Source: Methylococcaceae bacterium
GTDB lineage: Bacteria; Pseudomonadota; Gammaproteobacteria; Methylococcales; Methylomonadaceae
Direction: 5' to 3'
Length of the DNA stretch: 64,000 nucleotides
Assembly (NCBI GenBank): GCA_006844705.1
Contig: SPJS01000060.1
Coordinates: 62,001-126,000 of the forward strand
Position numbers and translations under genes: made by a program. This document shows positions 36,273 to 46,009 of this stretch, in pieces (within the stretch, counting starts at the first letter, position 1; each line of letters begins with the position of its first letter). Below the pieces are notes generated by a model. The model had not been told where the DNA came from. It ran no database searches and saw only the letters and a list, made by a program, of their open reading frames with translations.

Positions 36273-37016
36273 ATGTCATTGTTAAAAAATATAAAAATCG
36301 TTCTGGTGGAGACTTCAAACTCAGGCAATATCGGGGCAGCAGCCCGGGCCATGAAGAATATGCAGGTGCATGATTTGTGTCTGGTTAAGCCACAGCAGTT
36401 TCCCAGTGCGGATGCCACGGCACGCGCTTCCGGCGCGGATGATGTGCTGGCGAATGCGACTGTGGTTGAGCGCTTGCAAGAAGCGGTTGAAGATTGCCAG
36501 GTGGTCATCGGTGCCAGCGCCCGTGATCGCACGATCAGCTGGCCCACATTGACAGCCAGAGAGTGCGCCGAGAAAGCCGTCGCCGAATTTGCTCCACAAA
36601 ACATCAATGTGGCGATCGTTTTTGGGCGAGAAAACTCTGGTCTGAAAAATCACGAGCTGGATTTATGTCATTACCTGTTGCGCATTCCATGTAACCCTGA
36701 CTTTAGTTCCTTGAACCTTGCCGCCTCTGTGCAGGTGGTTTGTTATGAATTATTTGCCGCGCAAGGCTTGAAAATTGACAGTAGCATAGGCGACCATGGT
36801 GAGGTGCCGCTGGCTTCGGCAAAACAAATGGAATCTTTTTATCACCATTTGTATCAGACCATAGACGATATCGGTTTTTTACATGTGGATAAATCCAATT
36901 CCATCATGCGGCGTTTGCGGCGCATTTTTAATCGGTGCGAGCTGGATACCAAAGAAGTGGATATATTACGCGGCATCCTGCGCTTTGCTCAGGATAACAA
37001 CAAACGGGTGGACTAA
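36273..37016 (+). CDS. trmJ: tRNA (cytidine/uridine-2'-O-)-methyltransferase TrmJ
   Basis: 247 residues from ATG 36273 ([20 protein letters not shown]); an in-frame TTG 51 bases upstream is less likely. SPOUT methyltransferase acting on tRNA position 32. SPOUT motifs are [32 protein letters not shown] and [20 protein letters not shown]. It sits directly before cysE with TAATG overlap, followed by iscR, the trmJ-cysE-isc order common in gammaproteobacteria. Confidence 0.94.
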   Translation: MSLLKNIKIVLVETSNSGNIGAAARAMKNMQVHDLCLVKPQQFPSADATARASGADDVLANATVVERLQEAVEDCQVVIGASARDRTISWPTLTARECAEKAVAEFAPQNINVAIVFGRENSGLKNHELDLCHYLLRIPCNPDFSSLNLAASVQVVCYELFAAQGLKIDSSIGDHGEVPLASAKQMESFYHHLYQTIDDIGFLHVDKSNSIMRRLRRIFNRCELDTKEVDILRGILRFAQDNNKRVD

Positions 37017-37765
37017 TGCTTAGCAAAATACGCGAAGAAATAAACTGTGTGTTTGACCGTGATCCGGCGGCACAATCCATGTTTGAAGTGATGACGGCCT
37101 ATCCCGGTTTTCATGCATTATTGATTCACCGGGTCAGTCATTGGTTGTGGAACAATGGCTTGCGCTGGCCGGGACGCATGAGCTCACATATAGGCCGCTG
37201 GTTGACCGGGATTGAAATTCATCCGGGCGCAACCATTGGCCGACGCTTCTTTATCGATCATGGCATGGGTGTGGTGATTGGTGAAACGGCTGTCATTGGT
37301 GATGACTGTACCTTGTATCATGGCGTAACGCTGGGAGGGACCAGTTGGAACAAGGGAAAACGTCATCCCACACTGAAAAACGGTGTGGTGATCGGGGCAG
37401 GAGCCAAAGTATTGGGACCCATTGAAATTGGCGAAGGTGCCCGGGTGGGTTCAAATTCGGTGGTGCTGAAGCCCGTGCCTGAGGGCTGTACGGTCGTCGG
37501 CATTCCTGCGCATATCGTTAAATCTAAAACGGAAGATAATAAAGACCGGGATGCGATTGCCAGCAAGATTGGTTTTGATGCCTACGGGACGCGTTCAGAT
37601 ATGCCGGACCCGGTCGCTTATGCGATTAATCATATGCTGGATCACATGCAGCGTCTCGATAACCAGATCATCGAGATGAAGAAGGTGATGAATGATGCGG
37701 GTATTGAATATGAAGAAACTGAGCTGGAAAAATTGCGTGACTGTGAGATCAGGGATAATGGTTAA
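37016..37765 (+). CDS. cysE: Serine O-acetyltransferase CysE
   Basis: 249 residues. Makes O-acetylserine, the cysteine precursor. Left-handed beta-helix with hexapeptide repeats after an N-terminal helical part. Motifs include [40 protein letters not shown] and [22 protein letters not shown]-terminal helical extension (about 190-249: [20 protein letters not shown]) is longer than in some relatives. The start overlaps the trmJ stop by one base. Supplying cysteine next to the cysteine desulfurase genes makes functional sense. Confidence 0.93.
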   Translation: MLSKIREEINCVFDRDPAAQSMFEVMTAYPGFHALLIHRVSHWLWNNGLRWPGRMSSHIGRWLTGIEIHPGATIGRRFFIDHGMGVVIGETAVIGDDCTLYHGVTLGGTSWNKGKRHPTLKNGVVIGAGAKVLGPIEIGEGARVGSNSVVLKPVPEGCTVVGIPAHIVKSKTEDNKDRDAIASKIGFDAYGTRSDMPDPVAYAINHMLDHMQRLDNQIIEMKKVMNDAGIEYEETELEKLRDCEIRDNG

Positions 37766-37810
37766 ATTCAACCGGAAAACTACATCCACATAAAAAACAG
37801 GGTTAAATAA

Positions 37811-37839
37811 TTGACTAATTTACTGGGTTTTACTATAGT
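37811..37839 (+). promoter_or_regulatory. Promoter of iscR operon with possible IscR site
   Basis: TTGACT, a 17-base spacer, and TATAGT give a strong sigma-70 promoter, 33 bases upstream of the iscR GTG. The overlapping sequence AATTGACTAATTTACTGG resembles part of a type 1 IscR box (the left half fits, the right half is poor). Autorepression by Fe-S-loaded IscR is the known mode in E. coli and would fit here. Confidence 0.6.
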
Positions 37840-37871
37840 TTAACAGTCAAATTTTATATTGAGGAATGTTT

Positions 37872-38360
37872 GTGAGATTAACTACCAAAGGTCGCTATGC
37901 GGTCACTGCCATGCTGGATTTGGCCTACCACAGCCCGTCTCGCCCTGTAACATTAACCGATATTGCCACACGTCAAACAATTTCCCTGTCTTATCTTGAG
38001 CAATTATTTGCCCGTTTGCGCAAGGCTGGCATGGTTAAAGGTGTGCGTGGTCCCGGTGGCGGCTACAAACTTAGCCGTGATTCCAGCCAAATAAATATTG
38101 CAGATATTATTGAAGCGGTGGATGAACAGGTCGATTCTACCAAATGTGGGGGTGAAGGTAACTGCCAAAATAACCAGCCCTGCCTGACACATGATTTGTG
38201 GATGGGGTTGAGCGACCAGATCAGAAGTTATTTGAAAGGCATTAGTCTGGGTTCATTGCTGGAACAGGATATGGTGTCAGAAGTTGCCCGTCGTCAGGAT
38301 ATGGATATGGAAAAAGTGATAGATTTACCTGTGACGCTGCAGGAGAAGATCACTGCCTGA
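37872..38360 (+). CDS. iscR: Iron-sulfur cluster regulator IscR
   Basis: 162 residues from the GTG at 37872, which has GAGG 7 bases upstream; an ATG two codons earlier would sit on the ribosome site. Rrf2 winged helix (MRLTTKGRYAVTAMLDLA) and the [2Fe-2S] ligands Cys92, Cys98, Cys104 and His107, at the same positions as E. coli IscR (KCGGEGNCQNNQPCLTHDLW). Represses the isc operon when loaded with a cluster. One-base overlap with the following cysteine desulfurase gene. Confidence 0.95.
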   Translation: MRLTTKGRYAVTAMLDLAYHSPSRPVTLTDIATRQTISLSYLEQLFARLRKAGMVKGVRGPGGGYKLSRDSSQINIADIIEAVDEQVDSTKCGGEGNCQNNQPCLTHDLWMGLSDQIRSYLKGISLGSLLEQDMVSEVARRQDMDMEKVIDLPVTLQEKITA

Positions 38361-39472
38361 TGATCTATCTGGATCATAATGCCACCACACCCGTTGATGA
38401 GCGGGTGGTGGAGGCGATGCTTCCCTTTCTGACCCGGTTTTATGCCAACCCTTCCAGTCTGTATCGCATGGGGCGTCTGGTACGCAGTGCGATTGAAACA
38501 GCACGTGAACAGGTTGCCGCATTAGCCGGTGCACAGCCTGAGCAAATTATATTTACCAGCGGCGGCACCGAAGCCAATAATCTGATCATATCCAATATTG
38601 CACCACACTCACATGTTGCGGCTTCAGCGATTGAACATCCATCTTTGGTTCAGCCGTTAAAAAACAAGGAGAAGGATTTTTCATCGTTGAACTGGTGGCC
38701 AGTGGATCAATCCGGGGTACTGGATGTTGAGTATTTGGACTCACAGAGTTTGTGCAATATCGATTTTGTCTCGGTTATGCTGGCGAATAATGAAACCGGG
38801 GTCATCCAGGACTTGTCAAAACTGATAGCACGTTGTCAGGAGCATAATGCATTTGTGCATACGGATGCTGTGCAGGCGTTGGGGAAAATGTCGTTTTCCT
38901 TTGCAGATTCGGGCATCGATGCGATGAGTTTATCCAGTCACAAAATAAACGGTCCCAAAGGGTGTGGTGCGCTGGTGATGAAAGATTACTCACGATTAAG
39001 TCCCTTGTTGGCCGGGGGCGGGCAGGAAAAGGGAATTCGCTCGGGCACAGAAAATGTGCCGGCAATTATCGGTTTCGGTAAAGCAGCTGAACTTGCGGCT
39101 CATACACTGCCACAGAATCAGCAGAACATGGTGCTGATGCGGGACTATTTGGAGGCCTGCCTGGTTGAACAAGGGGTCAGGGTATTGTCTGCGGCAACCC
39201 AACGAATACCCAATACGACGATGTTTTGCATAGACGGTGTTGATGGCGAAATGCTGCAAATGCAGCTGGATAAGAAAGGGATTGCGGTGTCCAGTGGTTC
39301 CGCGTGCAGTTCGGGCGGTGGCGAGCCCAGTCCGGTTTTACTGGCTATGGGGTTTGATCCGATATCCGCGAAAAGTGCGATAAGAGTCAGTTTAGGCAAA
39401 GAGAATACCCGACAAGATGTGGACAAATTTTTACAAGCTTTTTTCGAGGTCATTGGCCTTGGGAAGGTCTGA
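38360..39472 (+). CDS. Cysteine desulfurase (IscS/NifS-like)
   Basis: 370 residues, PLP enzyme that takes sulfur from cysteine for Fe-S assembly. The Schiff-base lysine is Lys195 in SLSSHKINGPKGCG, and the persulfide Cys316 is in VSSGSACSSGGGEPSP. It is shorter than IscS (404) and its loop (CSSGGGEPSP) is closer to NifS-type enzymes; the IscS C-terminal IscU-docking tail is missing. It lies between iscR and iscA, and no iscU, hscBA or fdx follows. It could be a second desulfurase acting with IscA or another scaffold. Confidence 0.88.
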   Translation: MIYLDHNATTPVDERVVEAMLPFLTRFYANPSSLYRMGRLVRSAIETAREQVAALAGAQPEQIIFTSGGTEANNLIISNIAPHSHVAASAIEHPSLVQPLKNKEKDFSSLNWWPVDQSGVLDVEYLDSQSLCNIDFVSVMLANNETGVIQDLSKLIARCQEHNAFVHTDAVQALGKMSFSFADSGIDAMSLSSHKINGPKGCGALVMKDYSRLSPLLAGGGQEKGIRSGTENVPAIIGFGKAAELAAHTLPQNQQNMVLMRDYLEACLVEQGVRVLSAATQRIPNTTMFCIDGVDGEMLQMQLDKKGIAVSSGSACSSGGGEPSPVLLAMGFDPISAKSAIRVSLGKENTRQDVDKFLQAFFEVIGLGKV

Positions 39473-39494
39473 TTTTTTTTTAATGAGAAACAAT

Positions 39495-39824
39495 ATGGCA
39501 ATTACATTAACTGAAAATGCTGCAAAGCAAATCCAGAAACAATTACAAAAAAGAGGGGCGGGGCTAGGTTTAAAACTGGGAATTAAGCCTTCCGGTTGTT
39601 CCGGCTTTGCCTATGTATTGGATTATGCGGATGAACTGGAAAGTTCTTTTACCGTGTTTGAACAGTATGGTGTCAAGGTACTGGTCAATGAGGACGATCT
39701 GCAAGTGCTGGATGGCATTGAACTGGATTATGCGCGTGAAGGGATTAATGAAGCCTTCAAATTTAACAACCCGAATGTCATCGGCACCTGTGGCTGTGGT
39801 GAAAGTTTTTCTGTAAACGGTTAA
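39495..39824 (+). CDS. iscA: Iron-sulfur assembly protein IscA
   Basis: 109 residues from ATG 39495 (MAITLTENAAKQI) with a GAG site upstream; an ATG 12 bases earlier is also in frame. A-type carrier with the three conserved Cys35, Cys99 and Cys101 (SGCSGFAY, GTCGCGESF). It transfers clusters or iron to target enzymes. It follows the desulfurase gene by 22 bases and ends the short isc operon; a strong hairpin follows. Confidence 0.93.
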   Translation: MAITLTENAAKQIQKQLQKRGAGLGLKLGIKPSGCSGFAYVLDYADELESSFTVFEQYGVKVLVNEDDLQVLDGIELDYAREGINEAFKFNNPNVIGTCGCGESFSVNG

Positions 39825-39841
39825 TTATCTCTGTGAATATT

Positions 39842-39864
39842 AGGGCAGACGCAAGGTCTGCCCT
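39842..39864. terminator. Hairpin after iscA
   Basis: A nine-bp perfect stem (AGGGCAGAC/GTCTGCCCT) with a 5-base loop, between convergent iscA and hsp15. T run is lacking in both directions, so it may stop transcription only in part or protect 3' ends. Confidence 0.6.
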
Positions 39865-39889
39865 TGATGAAAATGTAAGCAAGCCTGGG

Positions 39890-40318
39890 TTAATTCTGTT
39901 TAAAGCGATGAATTTGACGGCGTTGCTTTTTATTGGGTCTAAACTGGCGCTCCTGTGGCTGCAATGCGCGTTCCTCTTTTTGCTTGGCTATGTGCTGCTG
40001 ACGGTTGATAAAGCTCTCTTCATCTTCCTCGTAGAGTAACGTGGCTTCGCAGGCCGGACGCCGCTGTTTATTGATACCGGTGACGGTAATATTCCAGCTG
40101 TACTGATCTTTACTGATAAAAATTCGGGTACCTATTCTGACTTCTTTGGAAGGTTTGCAACGTTGGTCATTGATATGAACCTTGCCGCCGGAAACGGCTT
40201 CTGATGCCAGTTTGCGGGTTTTAAAAAAGCGCGCGGCCCACAGCCATTTGTCGATGCGTAGAGATTCGGTTTCGTTCAAGGGAAAAGTATATTTTAAATG
40301 CGATGATGAAATATACAC
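39890..40318 (-). CDS. hslR: S4-domain RNA-binding protein Hsp15
   Basis: 142 residues; the S4 domain starts at about 20 (LRIDKWLWAARFFKTRKLASEAVSGGKVHIN). The tail is basic (QPQERQFRPNKKQRRQIHRF). Hsp15 rescues stalled 50S subunits carrying peptidyl-tRNA. The GTG at 40318 is the longest start; a TTG 39 bases inside (LNETESLRID) is an equally good match to relatives, so the first 13 residues are uncertain. Confidence 0.88.
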   Translation of the reverse strand: MYISSSHLKYTFPLNETESLRIDKWLWAARFFKTRKLASEAVSGGKVHINDQRCKPSKEVRIGTRIFISKDQYSWNITVTGINKQRRPACEATLLYEEDEESFINRQQHIAKQKEERALQPQERQFRPNKKQRRQIHRFKQN

Positions 40319-40502
40319 CAGATACTTGATTGAATAAACGGCAAGCTGAAGCTTCCAGCCTGTTGAATGAGTAAAATATGCAATATTAAGTCAATGGGAT
40401 TATACTGTGCAGCATAAATGCTGTGTCAGACGTTTATCATCAGAAGGATGACTGGCGAAGCTCTTAAGAAATCAAACAGTAGAATTTGACCGGGGATTGT
40501 GG

Positions 40503-40886
40503 ATGAATTTTGAAAAAGTCATTTTTGGTTTTTTTGTTGTTCTGGCGTTGACGTTAAATTTCAGTTTTTTCCTGGGGGAAATGGATAACCCAGGACATCA
40601 TAATGTATACATGCTTTATGCGGTGGTCATCGTAAATTTTATTGCCACGATACTTAAATTGGGTGATCGTTCTCAGATAGGGGCGGTTTTGCTGGCAACC
40701 AGTCTGGTTGCCGATCTTCAATTAATTGCCGCTTCGGTTTGCTGGACAGTGGTGGTGCACATCACCGGTACCGGATTAACACCCGATATCATGGCAACTA
40801 TTATTTCCTTGTCTGGTGGAGCCTTATTGGCAAATGTGATTTCAACAGTCATTCTAGTTTCAGAAACATTAATGGCGCGCTTGTAA
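40503..40886 (+). CDS. DUF6394 family small membrane protein (channel partner)
   Basis: 127 residues from ATG 40503 (MNFEKVIFGFFVVLALTLNF). Four hydrophobic helices are visible (about 6-26, 38-56, 62-84 and 100-123). DUF6394 proteins occur beside TrkA-domain potassium channels, as here: the channel gene starts 20 bases downstream. Function unknown; a channel subunit or assembly factor is plausible by position only. Confidence 0.75.
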   Translation: MNFEKVIFGFFVVLALTLNFSFFLGEMDNPGHHNVYMLYAVVIVNFIATILKLGDRSQIGAVLLATSLVADLQLIAASVCWTVVVHITGTGLTPDIMATIISLSGGALLANVISTVILVSETLMARL

Positions 40887-40905
40887 TTCAGCATAACCTC
40901 TTTCT

Positions 40906-42660
40906 ATGTCAGCCAGTTCTGTAGATTTAAGTCGCGTATCATTTATCGTAATGCGCGAAATGCGCGCGCCCATCATCACGTTGATCGTCGTATACTCCGT
41001 GTCTATTTTGGGTATGGTGATTATTCCCGGGCCGGTGATTGATGGGGAAGCTCAAAACATGAGCATCTTTCATGCGTTCTATTTTATGACCTATACAGCG
41101 ACCACCACCGGATTTGGAGAGTTGCCGATCCCTTTCAGTAATGAACAGCGTTTCTGGGCGATTGGCTGTTTGTATGTCAGTGTGATCACCTGGCTGTACG
41201 CTATTGGTAGCATTATTCACCTGATCCAGAATCCGTTCTTTGTCAGAGCCGTTGCAGAATGGCGATTTTCAAAGCGGGTCAGAAAGATTAACCACTCTTA
41301 TTTTATTATTTGCGGGTTTGGTGATACCGGTAGTGTGTTAACACGTGGTCTGAGTGATTATGGCTTGTCTGCAGTCATTATTGATTCCAGTGAGGAACGC
41401 ATCAAGGCATTGCAGTTACGGAATTATTCGGTGTCGATGCCGGGCTTGTGCGCGGATGCCAGTGTACCCAAGCATTTGCTGGAAGCCGGAGTGAATCGTG
41501 ACAATTGCAAATTTGTGGTTGCCATTACCAATGATGAAGAAATCAACCTGAAGATCTCTGCGCTGGCGCGCTCGTTAAACCCTAAGGTGGGCATTATCAC
41601 CATGTCAAAGGTGGATGTTTTTGAAGAGACGTTAGCTACACTGGGCGGCGAGGTGCATATTGTTGACCCGTTCAAAACCTATGCGAAAGTGCTGGCGGCT
41701 GCGATGCATAATCCGGGGTTTTATGCGTTTAACAACTGGTTGGTGCGAGAACCGGGTGCCAGCCTCGACAACTATGTGAATCCGCCATTGGGGACTTGGG
41801 TTATTTGTGGCTATGGAAGAATGGGGCATGAGGTCAACCGGGTGTTAACCCGTTATGGCATCAAGACTGCGGTGATTGATCCACAGGATAGTCGCAGTGG
41901 GGAGCATATCGAGCGTTATATCGTTGGGCGTACAACGGCCCGAACCTTGTCGCAGGCTGGTGTTGAGCAGGCGGCCGGTATCATCGCCGGCACCAATGAT
42001 GACGGTCATAATCTTGGCATTTTGCTAAATGCACGATTTCTCAATCCGGAATTATTTTCCATCGTACGCCAGAATCGGCATCAAAATGCTGTGGCTTTCC
42101 AGGCCTCAGAGGTAGATATGATCATGCAGCCCTCGCTGGTGACGGCCAGGCGTATTCTGTTTTTATTGATTGCGCCTTTATTAAAATCATTTTTCCGTTA
42201 TTTGCTGGCTAATGAACCAGGACGCATGGAGAAAATGGAAGAAGTCATTGCCGAGTTGCGTACCAAGATAGGTAATAGAACACCTCATTTGATTTCCCTG
42301 GAAATTAATCAAGAAAAGTCTCCAACCATAGTCAAGTGGCTGGCAGAGGATAAAAAAGTGTACCTGGGTGATCTGCTGACAGATCCGCGTGATCGCAGTA
42401 AAAAACTGGATATTCTGATGTTTGCGATTAAATCCGGAGAGACAGAATATATTTTGCCCAAAGAGGATTACCTGGTTAAAAAAGGCGATCAGATTCTGTT
42501 TTGCGGCACTTTACGTTCTTTCAGACTCTTCAACGGTACGCTGCACAGTGAATATAAACTGTTTTATATTCAGAATGGATATTATTTGCCACGGGGCTAT
42601 GTGGCGCAGTGGTGGGTAAAGACAAGGAATAAAAAAGGATTAAGAGCTGATCACAATTAA
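40906..42660 (+). CDS. RCK-domain potassium channel (TrkA-N)
   Basis: 584 residues. The N-terminal part has two TM helices with a pore loop and selectivity filter (YTATTTGFGELPIPFSNEQR), where TTTGFGE replaces TVGYG. Two RCK/TrkA-N domains follow (YFIICGFGDTGSVLTRGL at about 130, WVICGYGRMGHEVNRVL at about 300) with NAD/ligand sites, then a TrkA-C-like domain (about 480-560: KLDILMFAIKSGE, LVKKGDQILFCGTL). It probably gates K+ flow across the inner membrane. DUF6394 gene directly upstream. Confidence 0.88.
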   Translation: MSASSVDLSRVSFIVMREMRAPIITLIVVYSVSILGMVIIPGPVIDGEAQNMSIFHAFYFMTYTATTTGFGELPIPFSNEQRFWAIGCLYVSVITWLYAIGSIIHLIQNPFFVRAVAEWRFSKRVRKINHSYFIICGFGDTGSVLTRGLSDYGLSAVIIDSSEERIKALQLRNYSVSMPGLCADASVPKHLLEAGVNRDNCKFVVAITNDEEINLKISALARSLNPKVGIITMSKVDVFEETLATLGGEVHIVDPFKTYAKVLAAAMHNPGFYAFNNWLVREPGASLDNYVNPPLGTWVICGYGRMGHEVNRVLTRYGIKTAVIDPQDSRSGEHIERYIVGRTTARTLSQAGVEQAAGIIAGTNDDGHNLGILLNARFLNPELFSIVRQNRHQNAVAFQASEVDMIMQPSLVTARRILFLLIAPLLKSFFRYLLANEPGRMEKMEEVIAELRTKIGNRTPHLISLEINQEKSPTIVKWLAEDKKVYLGDLLTDPRDRSKKLDILMFAIKSGETEYILPKEDYLVKKGDQILFCGTLRSFRLFNGTLHSEYKLFYIQNGYYLPRGYVAQWWVKTRNKKGLRADHN

Positions 42661-42678
42661 TCAGGCAGAATCTCATGC

Positions 42679-42705
42679 AAGCATTCCAGTCCTTTTGGAA
42701 TGCTT
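42679..42705. terminator. Hairpin between the potassium channel and ispH
   Basis: A 10-bp perfect stem (AAGCATTCCA/TGGAATGCTT) with a 7-base loop lies between two convergent genes. No long T run follows on either strand, so it is a likely but not textbook bidirectional terminator. Confidence 0.6.
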
Positions 42706-42724
42706 AAAACCAGATTGTTTTATC

Positions 42725-43675
42725 TTACTGCTGCATATGCAGTTTTAATTCTTTAGGCAAAGAAAATACCACTTTTTCTTCGATACCCTGATTTTCAATC
42801 GCTTCCTGGCCGCCCCATTGTTTAAGTTGGGAAATCACCTCCTGAACCAGCACTTCCGGGGCAGAGGCTCCTGCAGTCACGCCGACGACGTCAATGCCTT
42901 CCAGCCATTCCTTTTTCAGATCCTCATAGGTGTCGATTAAATAGGCGGGTTTGCCCAATGCATCGGCAATCTCGCGCAACCGGTTGGAATTTGAACTGTT
43001 AGGTGAACCGACCACCAGAATCAAATCAGATTTACCGGCCAGATCGTGTACCGCATCCTGACGGTTTTGCGTGGCGTAGCAAATGTCGTCTTTTTTCTGT
43101 TCCTGAATCGCAGGAAAGGTTTCCTTCAATGCATCGACCATGACTTTAGTATCTGTGATCGATAAGGTTGTCTGTGTCACATAGGCCAGGTTTTCTTCAT
43201 TATTGACCTTGAGTGCTCTGACATCATCCGGTGTTTCAACCAGGTAAATATTGCCATTTTCGGTACATTTTTCATATTGGCCCATCGTGCCTTCCACTTC
43301 CGGGTGGCCGGCATGGCCGATCAGGATAACTTCTCTGTCCTGTTTGGCATGTTTAGCTACCTGCATATGCACTTTGGTGACCAAAGGGCAGGTCGCATCA
43401 AATACGGTCAGTTCACGCTCCTTGGCTTCCTGCTGCACTTTTTTGGAAACGCCGTGTGCGCTGAAGATCAGGTACGAGCCGACGGGGACATCAGCCAGGT
43501 CTTCAATAAAGATAGCTCCCTTATCTTTCAGGCCATTCACAACCGTTCGGTTATGCACCACTTCATGGCGGACATAAATGGGGGCGCCAAAAGCGTCCAG
43601 TGCCTGGTCAACGATTTCAATTGCGCGGTCTACACCAGCACAAAAACCACGGGGATTAGCTAATACTATTTGCAT
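42725..43675 (-). CDS. ispH: 4-hydroxy-3-methylbut-2-enyl diphosphate reductase IspH
   Basis: 316 residues. Last step of the MEP isoprenoid pathway, a [4Fe-4S] reductase. Cluster Cys12 ([11 protein letters not shown]), Cys95 ([10 protein letters not shown]) and Cys198 ([11 protein letters not shown]). Active-site stretches are [19 protein letters not shown] and [11 protein letters not shown]. Length is normal. rraA lies 37 bases upstream on the same strand, so the two may share a transcript. Confidence 0.96.
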   Translation of the reverse strand: MQIVLANPRGFCAGVDRAIEIVDQALDAFGAPIYVRHEVVHNRTVVNGLKDKGAIFIEDLADVPVGSYLIFSAHGVSKKVQQEAKERELTVFDATCPLVTKVHMQVAKHAKQDREVILIGHAGHPEVEGTMGQYEKCTENGNIYLVETPDDVRALKVNNEENLAYVTQTTLSITDTKVMVDALKETFPAIQEQKKDDICYATQNRQDAVHDLAGKSDLILVVGSPNSSNSNRLREIADALGKPAYLIDTYEDLKKEWLEGIDVVGVTAGASAPEVLVQEVISQLKQWGGQEAIENQGIEEKVVFSLPKELKLHMQQ

Positions 43676-43712
43676 ATCTTGACTACTTTACTCGGTTAAT
43701 TAACGGGTGATT

Positions 43713-44204
43713 TTAACTCAAATTTTGTTCTGAGACGATAATTCCATCTTCATCTGCATAAAGATAGTGATCTTTTTTAAAATTGACACCGGCAAAGGTA
43801 ATTAAAATATCACGCTCGCCATGGTTACGTTTGTTACTTTTCAAAGGGTGGGTGGCCAGTGCCTTGATGCCGACATCCATGCTGGCGAGGGTTGCACAAT
43901 TGCGGATACAGCCGTACAGAATGATGCCTGCCCAGTCCTGGTCAATCAACATTTGTGCAAGATTATCACCCATTAAAGCACAACGCCGCGAACCGCCCCC
44001 ATCGATGACCAGCACCCGTTGATCTCCGGGCTCCTGCAAGGTAAGTTTTAATAACGAATTATCTTCAAACAGTTTGAGCGTGGTGATTTGGCCATGAAAC
44101 GCCGCACGAGTGCCATAGGATTGAAACAAAGGTTCCAGAATCTGGAAATGCTCAAGCTGGGAATTGTCGTCGCATAAGTCAGCGGTGGCTAGCATATTGG
44201 TCAT
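43713..44204 (-). CDS. rraA: Regulator of RNase E activity RraA
   Basis: 163 residues of the RraA/MenG fold. Motifs: ATADLCDDN, LVIDGGGSRRCALMGDNLA, GIILYGCIRN and GIKALATHPLKSNKR. In E. coli it inhibits RNase E and so affects mRNA turnover; some family members are 4-hydroxy-4-methyl-2-oxoglutarate aldolases, and the GGGSRRCALMGDN motif is shared by both. Start is the first ATG; cytosolic. Confidence 0.92.
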   Translation of the reverse strand: MTNMLATADLCDDNSQLEHFQILEPLFQSYGTRAAFHGQITTLKLFEDNSLLKLTLQEPGDQRVLVIDGGGSRRCALMGDNLAQMLIDQDWAGIILYGCIRNCATLASMDVGIKALATHPLKSNKRNHGERDILITFAGVNFKKDHYLYADEDGIIVSEQNLS

Positions 44205-44262
44205 ATTCGACGATCACAAAATACTGACTTTACCATTGATTAGTCTGGAATTCTAACCGGCT

Positions 44263-45603
44263 TTAAAAGTAACGCGACAACAAACCATGCTGACCGCCAA
44301 CTTCAGGCATCGGAATTTTCACTTCATAGCCGCCACCGGCCGCTTCTTCCATGGCATGGCCATACATATCTTCCATGTGCTCGACGACGATATCCTGATT
44401 TCCTTGCGGGTGGATAATTTCCAGCTTGTCACCCACGCCAAACTTGTTTTTGACCTTGATCTCAGCCAGGCCTTTTTCGCTATCGTAGCCGACAATTTCT
44501 CCGCAGAATTGTTGTTGATGACTTTTGGAATAGCCGGTGATGTAATTCTGATACTCTTGCGTATGGTGACGCTGATAAAAGCCATCGGTATAGCCACGAT
44601 TAGCCAGATTTTCCAGTACGCCCAGTAATTCCGGCTGAAATTCACGTCCGGCCAGGGCATCATTAATGGCCATACGATAGGTTTGCGCGGTACGCGCAAC
44701 ATAATAATGTGACTTGGTACGGCCCTCTATTTTCAGACAATTCACGCCGATTTCAACCAGGCGCTGCACATGCTCAATCGCACGCAGGTCTTTTGAGTTC
44801 ATGATGTAGGTTCCGTTTTCATCTTCCATGACCGGCATCAATTCACCCTTGCGGCCTTCCTCTTCCAGAAAATAAACATTATCCGCAAGGGGGTGACGTT
44901 CCTGGTCTCCACAACCGCCAGTAGATAAATCAGCCGGAGATAAGGCCGCATTATTCAGCACATAATCACCCTCGGCATTTTCATGGGCAGGCAGGGTATC
45001 GTATTTCCAGCGACAGGAATTGGTACAGGTGCCCTGATTCGGGTCGCGGTGATTAAAATAACCGGACAACAGGCAGCGGCCCGAGTAGGCGATGCATAAT
45101 GCGCCATGGACAAAGACTTCCAGTTCCATATCCGGACATTGCTGGCGAATTTCTGCAATCTCATCCAGTGATAATTCCCGTGACAGAATGATGCGTTCAA
45201 TGCCAAGACTTTGCCAGAATTTCACACTGGCGTAATTGACGGTATTGGCCTGTACCGATAAATGAATAGGCATCTCCGGCCACGCTTCCCGGGTCATCAT
45301 AATCAGCCCCGGGTCAGCCATGATCAAAGCATCAGGTTGCATGGCAATTATCGGTGCCATGTCGTTCTGAAACGTTTTGATTTTTGAATTATGCGGAATC
45401 ACATTGGCCGCAATAAAAAACTTTTTTCCCTGTGCATGCGCTTCAGCAATTCCGGTCGCCAGGTTCTGTTCCAGAAAATCATTATTTCTGACCCGCAAGC
45501 TGTAGCGCGGCTGACCGGCATAAACCGCATCCGCACCAAATGCAAATGCATAGCGCATATTTTTAATAGTTCCTGCCGGAGACAGCAGTTCAATCTGTTT
45601 CAT
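44263..45603 (-). CDS. yegQ: Prephenate-dependent tRNA hydroxylation protein (YegQ/TrhP, U32 family)
   Basis: 446 residues, peptidase-U32 fold. Segments: ELLSPAGTIKNMRYAFAFGADAVYAGQPRYSLR, EVFVHGALCIAYSGRCLLSGYFNHRDPNQGTC and NCLKIEGRTKSHYYVARTAQ. Four Cys in CIAYSGRC, CTNSCRWKY and nearby likely bind an Fe-S cluster. In E. coli YegQ (TrhP) adds the 5-hydroxyl to U34 of tRNA in a prephenate-dependent manner. The C-terminal U32 domain is present. Single gene. Confidence 0.92.
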   Translation of the reverse strand: MKQIELLSPAGTIKNMRYAFAFGADAVYAGQPRYSLRVRNNDFLEQNLATGIAEAHAQGKKFFIAANVIPHNSKIKTFQNDMAPIIAMQPDALIMADPGLIMMTREAWPEMPIHLSVQANTVNYASVKFWQSLGIERIILSRELSLDEIAEIRQQCPDMELEVFVHGALCIAYSGRCLLSGYFNHRDPNQGTCTNSCRWKYDTLPAHENAEGDYVLNNAALSPADLSTGGCGDQERHPLADNVYFLEEEGRKGELMPVMEDENGTYIMNSKDLRAIEHVQRLVEIGVNCLKIEGRTKSHYYVARTAQTYRMAINDALAGREFQPELLGVLENLANRGYTDGFYQRHHTQEYQNYITGYSKSHQQQFCGEIVGYDSEKGLAEIKVKNKFGVGDKLEIIHPQGNQDIVVEHMEDMYGHAMEEAAGGGYEVKIPMPEVGGQHGLLSRYF

Positions 45604-46009
45604 TACAACGGTTTACCAAGCAAAATAGTGGGGAATTATACCATTGGCCATACAGTATCGTCACGATTGTTGCCCAAGCGGGTTGCTGTCATTTGATTGT
45701 TCAACAATCACCTGTCTAATTAAACGATAGTTTTTGATACATATCGCCTGAAGGTGCAGATATACGCGACAATGATTGATCGAAACCGCATTTAATCGCT
45801 GCGTGTTTGAACCATTATGTCATCGTGCAGACAAAGGCAACAGCCCTGGTTGAGCAATCAGCGTCATTGACCTGATCCTGATTGGTCCCGGTGGGAGATA
45901 AGAGCGGTTTTGAACCCCTGAGTTATGTCATTTTGAATGACCCGTAAATACCTTGTGTGATTCTTGCGGCAAATTTTCAGAAATCAAATAGGTGATATCC
46001 AAGCCCCTG
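45604..46009. other. Intergenic region without a supported gene
   Basis: About 400 bases. A small palindrome TGATTGTTCAACAATCA at 45693-45709 is the only clear structure. No coding frame with family features, no RNA gene and no promoter pair that I trust. It lies between yegQ and the GFA gene, both on the minus strand, so the yegQ promoter must be in it. Confidence 0.4.
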
